Of a stretch of DNA of 24,549 bases, positions 10,554-19,454 are shown one piece after another (the stretch's first letter is position 1; each line of letters begins with the position of its first letter). The notes beneath the pieces were generated by a model. That model did no database searches, was not told the origin of the DNA, and saw only the letters and a program-made list of their open reading frames with translations. The position numbers were made by a program, and so were the translations under genes. Source of the stretch: Aduncisulcus paluster (taxonomy: Eukaryota; Fornicata); assembly GCA_024181965.1 (NCBI GenBank), contig BQXS01013858.1, positions 16,436 to 40,984 of the forward strand, in the 5' to 3' direction.

Positions 10554-11357
10554 TTACCCTTGATCTTCGATAGTTTTCTTCACTTTCACACACATAATGC
10601 ACATACCCTGCTTGTTCAGTTTCATCCAAGGTCTTAAACAGCATTTACATTGATGTGGGACTCCTTTCATTACCCCTCCTTTCTTATACCGGAACAAACA
10701 GTCTCGGCAGAAGTCAAATCCCACCACTTTGGACTGTCTTTTCCCATTACGATAACAATACTCTGAACACAGAGACAGATCCTTAGAAAGTGGTTTTTGG
10801 GGAATAAATGCCCGTACAAGTCCGCAAACACCACATAAATCAGAACAACGGCCGAATGAAGTTGGAAGACAGTAAGGATAACATGTACATGGAATAGTTT
10901 TGTGAAATACAACAGGACGTTTCGATTGAAGGTCAAGAGTCAGATCATGAGAGAAATCTGACCGAGTAACAGAGAAATAAACAGGAGTTGATGATAGTTT
11001 TTTGGAAGGAGTTTCATGAGAAAATGCATGAAATTCATCAATGGACTTTGGGAGTCGAAGTATCAAAGGATAAACAATAGGTGGATTGACATAAAACATT
11101 GAGCGAAGTGGAAATATCATTTCATCTTGATGGAAAACAATATTCAAAGCATAGTGTGAAGGAATAACAGATCCACTTTTATCATAAATCCCATATATCA
11201 CAAAGGGATGGTCAATATTAAATCCAATCTTAAATTCTTCTCTAAGCTGGTCAATATACATAGCAATGGTTTTCATCGCATACACCTTAGAAAACATGAA
11301 AACTTCACCACTGATATGGACTTTAAGTCGAATAATTGATCTATCACTCTTTTGCAT
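10554..11357 (-). CDS. Cys-rich, probably zinc-binding protein (267 aa)
   Basis: I do not recognise this protein. The first 85 or so residues alternate beta-like strands around one helix (RLKVHISGEVFMF, a helix IAMYIDQLREEF, then VIYGIYDKSGSVIP). This layout is reminiscent of a beta-grasp (ubiquitin-like or doublecortin-like) domain, but no signature confirms it. From about residue 153 to 260 there are 15 Cys, mostly in pairs: CxC, CxxxCxxC, CxxxC, CxxC, CxCC and CxxC, with basic residues between. Several zinc sites are likely. The spacing does not match RING, PHD, LIM or B-box patterns that I can call, and His is scarce among possible ligands. The start is an ATG and the stop TAA. It is divergent from the HEAT-repeat gene and shares a 215-base upstream region with it. 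Confidence 0.8.
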   Translation of the reverse strand: MQKSDRSIIRLKVHISGEVFMFSKVYAMKTIAMYIDQLREEFKIGFNIDHPFVIYGIYDKSGSVIPSHYALNIVFHQDEMIFPLRSMFYVNPPIVYPLILRLPKSIDEFHAFSHETPSKKLSSTPVYFSVTRSDFSHDLTLDLQSKRPVVFHKTIPCTCYPYCLPTSFGRCSDLCGVCGLVRAFIPQKPLSKDLSLCSEYCYRNGKRQSKVVGFDFCRDCLFRYKKGGVMKGVPHQCKCCLRPWMKLNKQGMCIMCVKVKKTIEDQG

Positions 11358-11572
11358 TCTAAACTAAACTGAATATTCGCATTGTCTAACAAAACAGACG
11401 ATATTTCAAAAAATTAACTCAAATCAAGCTTATCCGTTGCAAATAGAAAAGGAGGCAATAAAAAATAGTTAAATGAAAAATGAATTATAAAGATAGTCCA
11501 TAATCATCCAATAAATGAAATGATTTCTCAGATATTATCACTTTTTTTTAAAAACATTTGATTTGGTTCAAA
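11358..11572. promoter_or_regulatory. Divergent intergenic region between two starts
   Basis: This 215-base AT-rich spacer separates two start codons that point away from each other, so both promoters must lie here or in the neighbouring exons. The word CGTTGCAAA at 11435-11443 recurs exactly at 22420-22428 upstream of the membrane-protein gene. A related TTTTGCAATTCG lies upstream of the 319-residue orphan at about 8384-8395. A T/A-rich run precedes the plus-strand start. The role of these words is inferred from position only. Confidence 0.5.
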
Positions 11573-14500
11573 ATGGATCAAGTTGACATATCTTTGGAAT
11601 ACGATCGCCTTACTGATGAGTTGAAGGCAATGGATTCGGATGCTGAAAAGGTTGATGAGAGCTTTTTATTGAATATCATTAAAAAATCAATTGAAGCTAC
11701 CCTTTCACCAAATTGGCATCTGAACATGTTGGTTTGTGTTGCTGCTGAATATATTTTTGATCATGGAAAGTTCTACGTTGATTTTTCGAAAGAATTGACA
11801 TCTGAGTTTGAGAAAACTATGGGGGATTTTTTGAAGATTATCTTCTCCCGAATCTTCTTTGGCAAACGTGAGGTGCGTGATTCTGCTAGTCATGCCATGA
11901 GTAGTGCCTTAAAACATCTAGGATATGGAGCTCTGGACCATGTTAAGTTCATTGGTTTCCTTCGTGATCCAGCCCTCAGAATTATTGACGACGGAATGCT
12001 TCAGGCTGGAGTGAGTGCCTGGGAAGGATTCGAAGGAGTTGCAATGGCATGTGGATACATTGGACGTGAAGCTGCTCTTTCATCCATCTCAACTGATGTC
12101 AAACTCAACGAACGCCGCTCAAGCCTCATTAATGCGAGTGCCGAGTGTATTGCTGCCCTTGCCGAATATGAAGATGGTTTCTATGGTTCCTATGTTCGTC
12201 AACAAGCTGCCAGAGCCGCCTGTAGAATTATATCTACTGGTCGCAGTGGCATCTGTATCACCGATGTTGTCACTGAGTTATCCCTTCTCTTGGGAGATTC
12301 TGTCATTGGTGTTCGACGTGAAGCGGCTAAGCTGATCGCAACTTGTGAGCTTGCTTTATGCCAGCAAGCCAAATCTGCTGGTGTTGAATCCCCTCCTTCC
12401 CTTTCCTCTGTCATCTCTCGTTATTCTGATATTGCTCTGAGCTACAAGACAGCCAATGGAGAGTGGGTTCATGCCCATGGATATGCCAGTGTTTCTCGTG
12501 AAGTGTGTGACATTGTCACCAAGGAGCATGCCAAAGCTCAATCTGAAGGGAAAGCCATTGCCTCAACCGTCCTTGGAGACATTGATGGCTGCATTCCCCA
12601 CATTTTAGAACTCTTTTCTTGTGAGTTTATTTCCAAAGTCAAGAGTGAGACTCCTGAATATGTTAATAGTGAGGCTCTCCGTGCCTCTGTGATACTTCTT
12701 CCTCTCATTTCAGACAATGAACTCTTTGATTCTGTTCTGGACCATGTCAAGCACACTCTCAAAGCTTCCAAAGCAGTGATGTACGATGCTGCTCTTCAAT
12801 GTATTCTTTCTCTCCCTTCCTCATACTTTTCTCCTTCTGACTCTTCACGTGGTCCGAACGAAGCCTGGTTGGCTGATACTTTCTTCTCCCTTTCCATCCT
12901 GTCCCATCACTGTGCTATGCCAATCAAGATCGGAAGCAAAGTCGCCATGTCTCGGTACTCTTCACTATCCTTAAAACAAGGATCTTCCATCCCTTTCATT
13001 CGTCGTTGTGTTTCATTCTGTATCTCAGCTGGACAAGTGAGTAAGGATTCTGATATGAGGGATGCTGCCTTCGCGTGTTGTGTTGAGTGTCTTGACATGA
13101 TGTCTGAGCTTGTATCCTCTTCTTCCGTTGAAGACTTGGAGAAGTGTGTTTCATACCTTGGCGGATATGTCGAGATATTGACAAAGGCCATGTTGAAAGC
13201 TGGTGAGAGTGACTACGTGATTGCTGCCGCTGCCCGTTCCCTTGCTTCCTTGTTCTTGTTCCTCTCCCAAGCTCACATTTTCACTCCCACCCTTCCAACC
13301 CTCCTTCCACGTCTCCTTCCAGCTCTCTGCTCTCTGAGGTCCCTTTTGTTTGGTTTCCCTGCTGATGCTGTCACCAAGGGAGTCATGGAGGCTCTTGGAA
13401 AGATGTCCAGAATCTACCCATCTATCGTTGAAGGAATTCAACACACTGTCCTCACTGTCTTCAGAGCTTTGTGCATCGGTACTCTTATGAGTCGTATTGT
13501 GTGTGTAGATCCTGTTGCTGTGAAACATGCTAGTGCTTCAATGTGTAGATACGTCTGCGATCCCGAAGGGTTCTGTGGGTGTGCTGATTCGCTCTCCACC
13601 ATTAGATCCATCACCCCCTTCTTCTATCTGACATGTTCTGAACTTTATGAGCGTGTGTCAAGTATTTCTGGCTATGATTGGTCCTGTTTGAAGGAAGTAG
13701 GTGAGTCCGAGGAAGGTCAAGATCTTGTTGATGCCTATTCTCTGTGTGCCTGTGCTGGGTTCATGTTCTCTGTATATCCATATGCTCTCAACGATCTGTC
13801 CTCAGAATCCTTCACATCGACTGGTGAAGACGAAAGTTCTCACTCATCTCTTCCTGCTTTACTGACTTCGATCTTCTTTGCTGATTCTCTGAGAGATGAT
13901 ATGGCACCTCTGTACACCTTGTCTGCTCTCTGTGTGCTGATGTTAACTGTCTGTGAAGGAAAGAAGGGCCTTGATGGGAAATGGGAAGAGATCAGAGTCG
14001 AGTGGTCCAAACCAGATATTCGTGACAAACTGGAAGATGGAATTGTTGGGTTTGAGCTTGCAAAACTTATCCTCGACTCTCTTCTTGACCCTTCCTGTCC
14101 CCCGTCTTTCCTTTCCTCCTCAACTATCACATCTGCTTCCTTGAGTTTCTCTAAGGATGAGATCCCCGGGGATTACCACCTTGACCACTGTTGGTCTACA
14201 ATAATCCCTCTCCTTCCATCTTTCCAGTCTTGGCTTGAATCCTTGTTCTCTTGCGTTGAAGTGGGTGAAGACTATGTGAATATCTTCTCTTTCCTCCAGT
14301 CAAACCTCTCAGACGTTCTCTCTGAGGATATTGAGACCGATTCCCTCATGGATATTATCGTGGATCCCATGAAAGCTGGCTTCAATCCTGTGATGAAAGC
14401 TTATCGTAGTATCATTAGTGGTGTTCTCCAAAGCACAAAAGAACCCCTTCCTTCCCACAAAGCTCTTGTTGAATGCTTGATCATGTCTTACAATGCTCTC

Positions 14501-14836
14501 ACCTGCCGTGTGAGTCGTATGGAACTTGAGGGTGCTGGAGTTGTCTGTTTTAATTCGATGTGGAGAGAGTGTGTTCGTATTTCATCCTCATCCTCAGATT
14601 TTGTTGAAGGCACCACTGGGATTGAACTCTCCCCCTTTGTCCAAATGCTCATTGATTCTCTGTATGATGACAACATGAGTGAAAACAATGTTCTCCAAGT
14701 CCTTGGTGTTGCATCCGATGTTTTCCGTGTTTCACGTGCCAAATTCCCCTCTCAATCTGGCATCGATAGCTCAGCAAGTGATTATGTCCCTGGCAACCGT
14801 GAGGGTGAGCTGAAGTTTGGTGGAGAGAGGAAGTAA
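11573..14836 (+). CDS. HEAT-repeat protein, possibly importin-beta-like
   Basis: The 1,087-residue protein is helical throughout, with repeated paired-helix units typical of HEAT repeats. Examples are YVRQQAARAACRIIS and IGVRREAAKLIATCE, which carry the usual Val-Arg and Ala positions, and ALRASVILLPLI further on. Its length is close to importin-4/Kap123 and importin-5 karyopherins (about 1,080-1,115), which carry cargo through nuclear pores, and the all-helical composition agrees. I cannot see a clear importin-beta N-terminal domain, so another HEAT-repeat scaffold is possible. It is the only plus-strand gene in the window. The open frame begins at a TTG (11558); I chose the first ATG at 11573, preceded by AAA, giving MDQVDISLEY. 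The stop is TAA. Codons are richer in C-ending forms than in the orphan genes. Confidence 0.85.
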   Translation: MDQVDISLEYDRLTDELKAMDSDAEKVDESFLLNIIKKSIEATLSPNWHLNMLVCVAAEYIFDHGKFYVDFSKELTSEFEKTMGDFLKIIFSRIFFGKREVRDSASHAMSSALKHLGYGALDHVKFIGFLRDPALRIIDDGMLQAGVSAWEGFEGVAMACGYIGREAALSSISTDVKLNERRSSLINASAECIAALAEYEDGFYGSYVRQQAARAACRIISTGRSGICITDVVTELSLLLGDSVIGVRREAAKLIATCELALCQQAKSAGVESPPSLSSVISRYSDIALSYKTANGEWVHAHGYASVSREVCDIVTKEHAKAQSEGKAIASTVLGDIDGCIPHILELFSCEFISKVKSETPEYVNSEALRASVILLPLISDNELFDSVLDHVKHTLKASKAVMYDAALQCILSLPSSYFSPSDSSRGPNEAWLADTFFSLSILSHHCAMPIKIGSKVAMSRYSSLSLKQGSSIPFIRRCVSFCISAGQVSKDSDMRDAAFACCVECLDMMSELVSSSSVEDLEKCVSYLGGYVEILTKAMLKAGESDYVIAAAARSLASLFLFLSQAHIFTPTLPTLLPRLLPALCSLRSLLFGFPADAVTKGVMEALGKMSRIYPSIVEGIQHTVLTVFRALCIGTLMSRIVCVDPVAVKHASASMCRYVCDPEGFCGCADSLSTIRSITPFFYLTCSELYERVSSISGYDWSCLKEVGESEEGQDLVDAYSLCACAGFMFSVYPYALNDLSSESFTSTGEDESSHSSLPALLTSIFFADSLRDDMAPLYTLSALCVLMLTVCEGKKGLDGKWEEIRVEWSKPDIRDKLEDGIVGFELAKLILDSLLDPSCPPSFLSSSTITSASLSFSKDEIPGDYHLDHCWSTIIPLLPSFQSWLESLFSCVEVGEDYVNIFSFLQSNLSDVLSEDIETDSLMDIIVDPMKAGFNPVMKAYRSIISGVLQSTKEPLPSHKALVECLIMSYNALTCRVSRMELEGAGVVCFNSMWRECVRISSSSSDFVEGTTGIELSPFVQMLIDSLYDDNMSENNVLQVLGVASDVFRVSRAKFPSQSGIDSSASDYVPGNREGELKFGGERK

Positions 14837-15049
14837 GCATCAACACAGAACCGAACATTAAGGTTTGAAATTGTTTGATTACCGTCATTTTGGAGTTTAT
14901 TTTAAGATATTCAAGTTGTATAACATGTTGAAAAAATTTTCCTCCAGAGTCGTTAAATACATAAAAAAAAGCGAATTTATAATAAGATTTTGCAAAAACC
15001 ATGCGAAAATAGTAAAAAAAAAAAAACTCGAATAATTATTGAAATTAAT

Positions 15050-15092
15050 GTTTAAAGTTTAAACTTAAAACTGTAAAGGCTTTTAAACAGTT
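15050..15092. repeat. Two palindromes in the convergent spacer, 3' of the kinase gene
   Basis: Positions 15050-15064 are a perfect odd-length palindrome (GTTTAAA, G, TTTAAAC). Positions 15069-15092 form a second inverted repeat: AACTGT pairs with ACAGTT, and inside it AAAG-G-CTTT is again palindromic, with three extra bases TAA on one side. The pair ends 9 bases beyond the kinase stop codon. The 265-base convergent spacer around it also holds a run of 13 A (15014-15026) and nothing else I can name. Confidence 0.7.
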
Positions 15093-15101
15093 GTCAAATA
15101 A

Positions 15102-18100
15102 TCAACCTCCAACGCTATGTGAATGAGTGCGTAATGGAGTCGATGCAGATATTGAAGAAAAAGACAATGAAGATGGACAATAGGTAGAAGAGTAAGAAGA
15201 TCCTAATGGAATAAGGGGAGGTTGTTCTGATAGCACGGAACCACTATCACCCTCATACTTGAGTAATTGTTGCCGTATAACTTCCTCAATAGATGGACAT
15301 CTCCAGCCTTCCCCAACAGAAGGGAGAAACTCCTTGATTTCTTGGATTCTCTCCCTTGCAATGGCTGTGGTCATCCGTTTGTGGATATCTTTCTCAGTCA
15401 GACCAGAATAGATATCTTCAAGACAATCATGTATTTTTCTTCCACCAGGATGATCCTTGAGTGAGGTAAAGATAGGAAAGTTTGTAATTGATGGCATGCG
15501 ATGTCTTTCCATTATCGTGATAAGCCTTTCAATGAAGAGAGAAGGATCTTCAATGCCTCTGAGAAGAGGATGACCGTACAATGGACTCTCATTGGAAAAA
15601 AGAGAAAGAATGGTCATACCTAAACTGTAGGCATCACCTGCTTGCGAATGGAATCCTTCATTCAAGGCTTCATAAGAATTGTACACAAAAGTCCCACACA
15701 AGGCGAAATGAGATAGAGTTTTTTCTGATGAAATCGAGGAAGAATGAGACTCAGACATCGTGGTTTTTGAGCAGAGAATTGAAGATACCGTATCTTGAAT
15801 CTGAAGTAAGCCAAGATCACCAAGGACAACAGTGCATTTGCTCGTGGCTGGATCAACACGAACAAGGAAGTTCTCAGGTTTAATATCTCGATGAACCAAT
15901 GAGTCAGGTTGAGCACGGAAGACATCGTCAAGACACTCGATCATTGCAACACAGAGAGAAGCAATCTTCAAAGAATCAAACGAACGAACGGTTGAATGTG
16001 ATATTTCGGATTCAGAAGTATCTTGACATCCTTGAGCAGTAGGTTCAACAACAGCCCAACTCCGAGCAAAGGATCTTACACTTCCACCTGCACAATATTC
16101 CATCATGAATCCAAACACGCCTTCCAAATTAGCATTCATACAGTTTAGAATACAAAGAGGACGAGGTATACGAGAGAAACATTGTGGGTGCATGAATAAT
16201 CGAAGTTGAGCCCTAAATTCTTTCTTACAGCTCCGTAGCACAGTTTTCTCCCCTATTTTGAGCATTTTCTTGAGTACACATGGAGTTTCCATTCCTTCCA
16301 TTTTCACTAACAAAACCTCTCCAAATGCACCACTTCCAAGGATACACAATGGAGTCAATACCCTGGGCGATGTGATGGTGGTTGACCGTATCCGTGTAGA
16401 TATATCGACTGTGGATGACTCTCCATCCTCGTCAATCAGGTTCGAATGTTGGAATTTTCCTCGATGCGAAAGATAAAATTGTGATTTTTTCTCATGGCGT
16501 TCTCTTCTCTCTGACTCTTTCTTTGTCTCTCGAACGAGTCTTAAAGCCTCAACGTGGCACCATTTCTCCCATTTCCATGAGCACATGCACTCCATTTCAC
16601 ATGATACAATATCACTGATATGTACAGGGAGGACAAACCACTCATACTCAAGCTGTGGAACCAGAGAAGAATGAGAAGAATGAGAAGAATTGGAAGCAAC
16701 CCTTTGGATTCTATGTATGTTTGACATAGTGAAGCCATTCTTAAGATGAAAAGAGATACGAAGACATTGAGGTTGTGTTGATAGCGAGTTCACACACAAA
16801 TGAATGCATTTAAGGTTCTGAGCGGTTGAAAAGGGGAAAAACAATTTATGAAATGTAATAGATCGCCTTCCAGAGAGAAAAGATTTCAAATCCAACCCCC
16901 TTTTCAGTGATTCTGACTCAATATCGCCCAAATCCACCTTCATCTTGCTTGTATGAATTTTAACAGATCTTTTCCATTTTTCAAACCGACCTAAAGTCTT
17001 TGTACTTCTCCCTCCCTTCATGAGGAATTTGGCACGAATCATATCATCGCCGAGTCGTTGCATGCTCAATATTGTTTTCCTTCTTGCCGCAAGCAATTCT
17101 CTTTGGGAAGTAGTCAAGCGATGTTGCATTACATTCCTCTGGTAGATATCATGATGGATTGGCCAAGCCCCATGTAGGGCACACCACTCCATATGAACAT
17201 CATATTTGGGGCATAAAAACTGAACGAGACACGGGATATTGGAAAAAGAAGCAATTAGTTTTGACCAATTTCTAATTCCCCACTCATCTCCCTCAGCCTT
17301 AAACACCTCATACCAATCATCGAGGAATATCGCTAAAGAGGCATGCAATTTAACAGAATATTCCTCGACACAGCAGAAATGAGCAACTAAAGCCACCAAA
17401 TGCTTGATAACCATGATACCCTCATTAACAAACACACCACGAATTGGAGAAGAGAGTTTCTCGATTGTAGGAAACAAAGAGACGCATCTGTGTTGACATG
17501 GGCTCCAATCATCCTCGGAAAGGGTAATGTTATGCAATATAACCAACCATTTCCCAACGAATGAACTTGACGGATATATTTCAAACCATCTGAGGATATT
17601 TGGTTGAATTGTGTCCAAGATCTCATCTCTAATTGAATTATCCAAAATGGAAGAGAGGTTTCCAAGTAATGTTAATATTTTAAGAAAAAGCTCAGGTCCA
17701 GGGAAATTCTCCCCAGAATCAAGAGTAAGCAATGTAAATAATGAATCTTTAATCTTTTTAAACACTTGAGCTCGTTCGTCAACATTGAAATATGAATAAT
17801 TTGTACATAAATGGTATATCCACTCAGAAGCAGCCAATCCAAGTGATTTCTCGATTCGAAGCAAATGATCAATAAACTTATCAAATAATAGCCCCATTTT
17901 TTCCTTTGAGAGAAAGATGGTGGTTTGATCGGGCCCAAAACTTCCTACCCAGAAGGCTAGGCATTTGCAGCACATGAGGAGTTCATTTCTAAAATCAGTG
18001 ATTTGTTCTGGGAGGGTCTTGGTCCTAAACGTCTCCAAAATCATAAAGTGATATTTTTCAAAGAGGATTTCCTTCTGTCCTGACGTTGCGCAAACGATTT

Positions 18101-19280
18101 GAGCACATAAATCCACATAAAAAGAAAATTCCTCAGATTCTTTTGTAGATTTGACATGTAATCCACTTGCCTGTGAAGCAAACAACGCAGATTTCTCCGA
18201 TATTCCAAGGATAGATTCTTCACACCAGACCATTTTTTCGTGCAAGGAACGAAGCTTATCACTGAAATCAGGAACTACAACAACTCTTACGTCTTCCTCT
18301 TCCTTCTCTTCCTCTCCCTTCTCTTCCTCTTCTTCCATTTTTGGGTCAGAAAGAGTCATGTGGAATTGTTTAACTAGTCCATACCAATAATTAATACCTT
18401 TCGAAGCTACGATCTCACCTTCTCGATGATAATACTGAAGGGACTCAAACCACTCACTTAACGATTCAAAGACCTCACTAAAAATAGTCTGTGTGCGCTC
18501 AAAAGATGAACAAAGATAAAAAAACAAAATTAGTACGTGAGACACACTAATGAAGGATTTACCAGAAAACATTGATTGAATGACATGGAATAATGGCACA
18601 AAAATGGAAAATATCTTATTGATTCGTAATTTACGCGATGAATCATCACTTGAAGGCTTCACTAGATTACAGAGGGTGGTGATGATGGAAGAAATGTAAG
18701 TTGTGTAGGTCTCAATCCATCCAACAAGATGTGGATGAATGACATCGATTAGCGCATCGAGAATAAGCGTGTGAGGAGAATTTGAAATAAGTTCGCAGCA
18801 AGATAAAACGTGAAATACAAGATCAGGTTTTAATCTTTCTTCAGTACCTTTATCAAGGATACAAGAAAGAGAATCTGACATAAAATCCAAGGCCCGTTTT
18901 GTGATATCGACTGACATCAAATATTTATGAATAATACCATAAAGCCACTGACTTATGGAGAGACCAAGAACATGTTCGCAATTAATCATGGGAATGATAA
19001 ATAAATTAACTAATTGATTAAGATAAGGAATTTTAAAATCATCTTTTCGATGAACACCCGCCAATTTCGATATTAATTCACACAGGAGAACGATTCTCTC
19101 ACTATCCTGGAAAATCTTCTCAGCGGAATTATTATGCTTAAAAATTGTCATAGCGGCTGCATTATATGTTTGATATATATGGTTTACCTCTTCAAATGAT
19201 GCGGATTTCAGTAATAAAAGTAACGCACGAATCTGAAGAGTAGATAACAGTTCGTCACTGGAAATAATTGGAATTTCCAT
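15102..19280 (-). CDS. Large protein with C-terminal protein kinase domain (1,392 aa)
   Basis: A protein kinase domain spans about residues 970-1340. The glycine loop is GSGAFGEV (near 978), the ATP-binding Lys lies in CVLKKM (near 1004), and the catalytic loop is HRDIKPENFL (near 1128). The metal site reads GDLGL instead of DFG (near 1154), with CGTFVYNSYEAL in place of a standard APE region and GDAYSLGM in helix F (near 1214). Key catalytic residues are present, so it is probably active, with Ser/Thr specificity suggested by KPEN. Residues 1-700 are long, Leu-rich helices that look like an alpha-helical repeat array. A Glu-rich patch lies near 312-330 and a basic linker near 735-770. The C-terminal 60 residues are Ser-rich. 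The start is an ATG and the stop TGA, the only TGA among these ten genes. The substrate is unknown. Confidence 0.88.
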   Translation of the reverse strand: MEIPIISSDELLSTLQIRALLLLLKSASFEEVNHIYQTYNAAAMTIFKHNNSAEKIFQDSERIVLLCELISKLAGVHRKDDFKIPYLNQLVNLFIIPMINCEHVLGLSISQWLYGIIHKYLMSVDITKRALDFMSDSLSCILDKGTEERLKPDLVFHVLSCCELISNSPHTLILDALIDVIHPHLVGWIETYTTYISSIITTLCNLVKPSSDDSSRKLRINKIFSIFVPLFHVIQSMFSGKSFISVSHVLILFFYLCSSFERTQTIFSEVFESLSEWFESLQYYHREGEIVASKGINYWYGLVKQFHMTLSDPKMEEEEEKGEEEKEEEDVRVVVVPDFSDKLRSLHEKMVWCEESILGISEKSALFASQASGLHVKSTKESEEFSFYVDLCAQIVCATSGQKEILFEKYHFMILETFRTKTLPEQITDFRNELLMCCKCLAFWVGSFGPDQTTIFLSKEKMGLLFDKFIDHLLRIEKSLGLAASEWIYHLCTNYSYFNVDERAQVFKKIKDSLFTLLTLDSGENFPGPELFLKILTLLGNLSSILDNSIRDEILDTIQPNILRWFEIYPSSSFVGKWLVILHNITLSEDDWSPCQHRCVSLFPTIEKLSSPIRGVFVNEGIMVIKHLVALVAHFCCVEEYSVKLHASLAIFLDDWYEVFKAEGDEWGIRNWSKLIASFSNIPCLVQFLCPKYDVHMEWCALHGAWPIHHDIYQRNVMQHRLTTSQRELLAARRKTILSMQRLGDDMIRAKFLMKGGRSTKTLGRFEKWKRSVKIHTSKMKVDLGDIESESLKRGLDLKSFLSGRRSITFHKLFFPFSTAQNLKCIHLCVNSLSTQPQCLRISFHLKNGFTMSNIHRIQRVASNSSHSSHSSLVPQLEYEWFVLPVHISDIVSCEMECMCSWKWEKWCHVEALRLVRETKKESERRERHEKKSQFYLSHRGKFQHSNLIDEDGESSTVDISTRIRSTTITSPRVLTPLCILGSGAFGEVLLVKMEGMETPCVLKKMLKIGEKTVLRSCKKEFRAQLRLFMHPQCFSRIPRPLCILNCMNANLEGVFGFMMEYCAGGSVRSFARSWAVVEPTAQGCQDTSESEISHSTVRSFDSLKIASLCVAMIECLDDVFRAQPDSLVHRDIKPENFLVRVDPATSKCTVVLGDLGLLQIQDTVSSILCSKTTMSESHSSSISSEKTLSHFALCGTFVYNSYEALNEGFHSQAGDAYSLGMTILSLFSNESPLYGHPLLRGIEDPSLFIERLITIMERHRMPSITNFPIFTSLKDHPGGRKIHDCLEDIYSGLTEKDIHKRMTTAIARERIQEIKEFLPSVGEGWRCPSIEEVIRQQLLKYEGDSGSVLSEQPPLIPLGSSYSSTYCPSSLSFSSISASTPLRTHSHSVGG

Positions 19281-19388
19281 TACTTATAAATGCTTTAGTA
19301 TCAATTCAAAATCAATTACTATATTGGATTGAGTCGATCTTTCAGAAAAGGTACTTTTTCTCTCGGATTGTCCTCGAAGCTTTAAATG

Positions 19389-19451
19389 AAATAGTAAAAG
19401 TCAAAATAATAAATTATTAAACAAAAAAATAAAGTTCTTGATTTACTATTT
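19389..19451. repeat. Nested inverted repeats 3' of the aldo/keto reductase
   Basis: Ten-base arms AAATAGTAAA (19389-19398) and TTTACTATTT (19442-19451) are perfectly complementary and enclose a smaller inverted repeat, AATAAT / ATTATT (19405-19418). The outer arm ends three bases beyond the stop codon. All of it is AT-rich, so part of the match could be chance. It is placed where a 3' UTR stem-loop would be. Confidence 0.6.
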
Positions 19452-19454
19452 TAT

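Noticed and set aside
11558-11572. Start of the HEAT-repeat gene at 11558
   Set aside because: It is a TTG; the ATG at 11573 with AAA in front is preferred.
16439-16448. GGTTCGAATG, similar to a tRNA T-loop
   Set aside because: It lies inside the kinase coding region and has no matching acceptor or anticodon stems around it.
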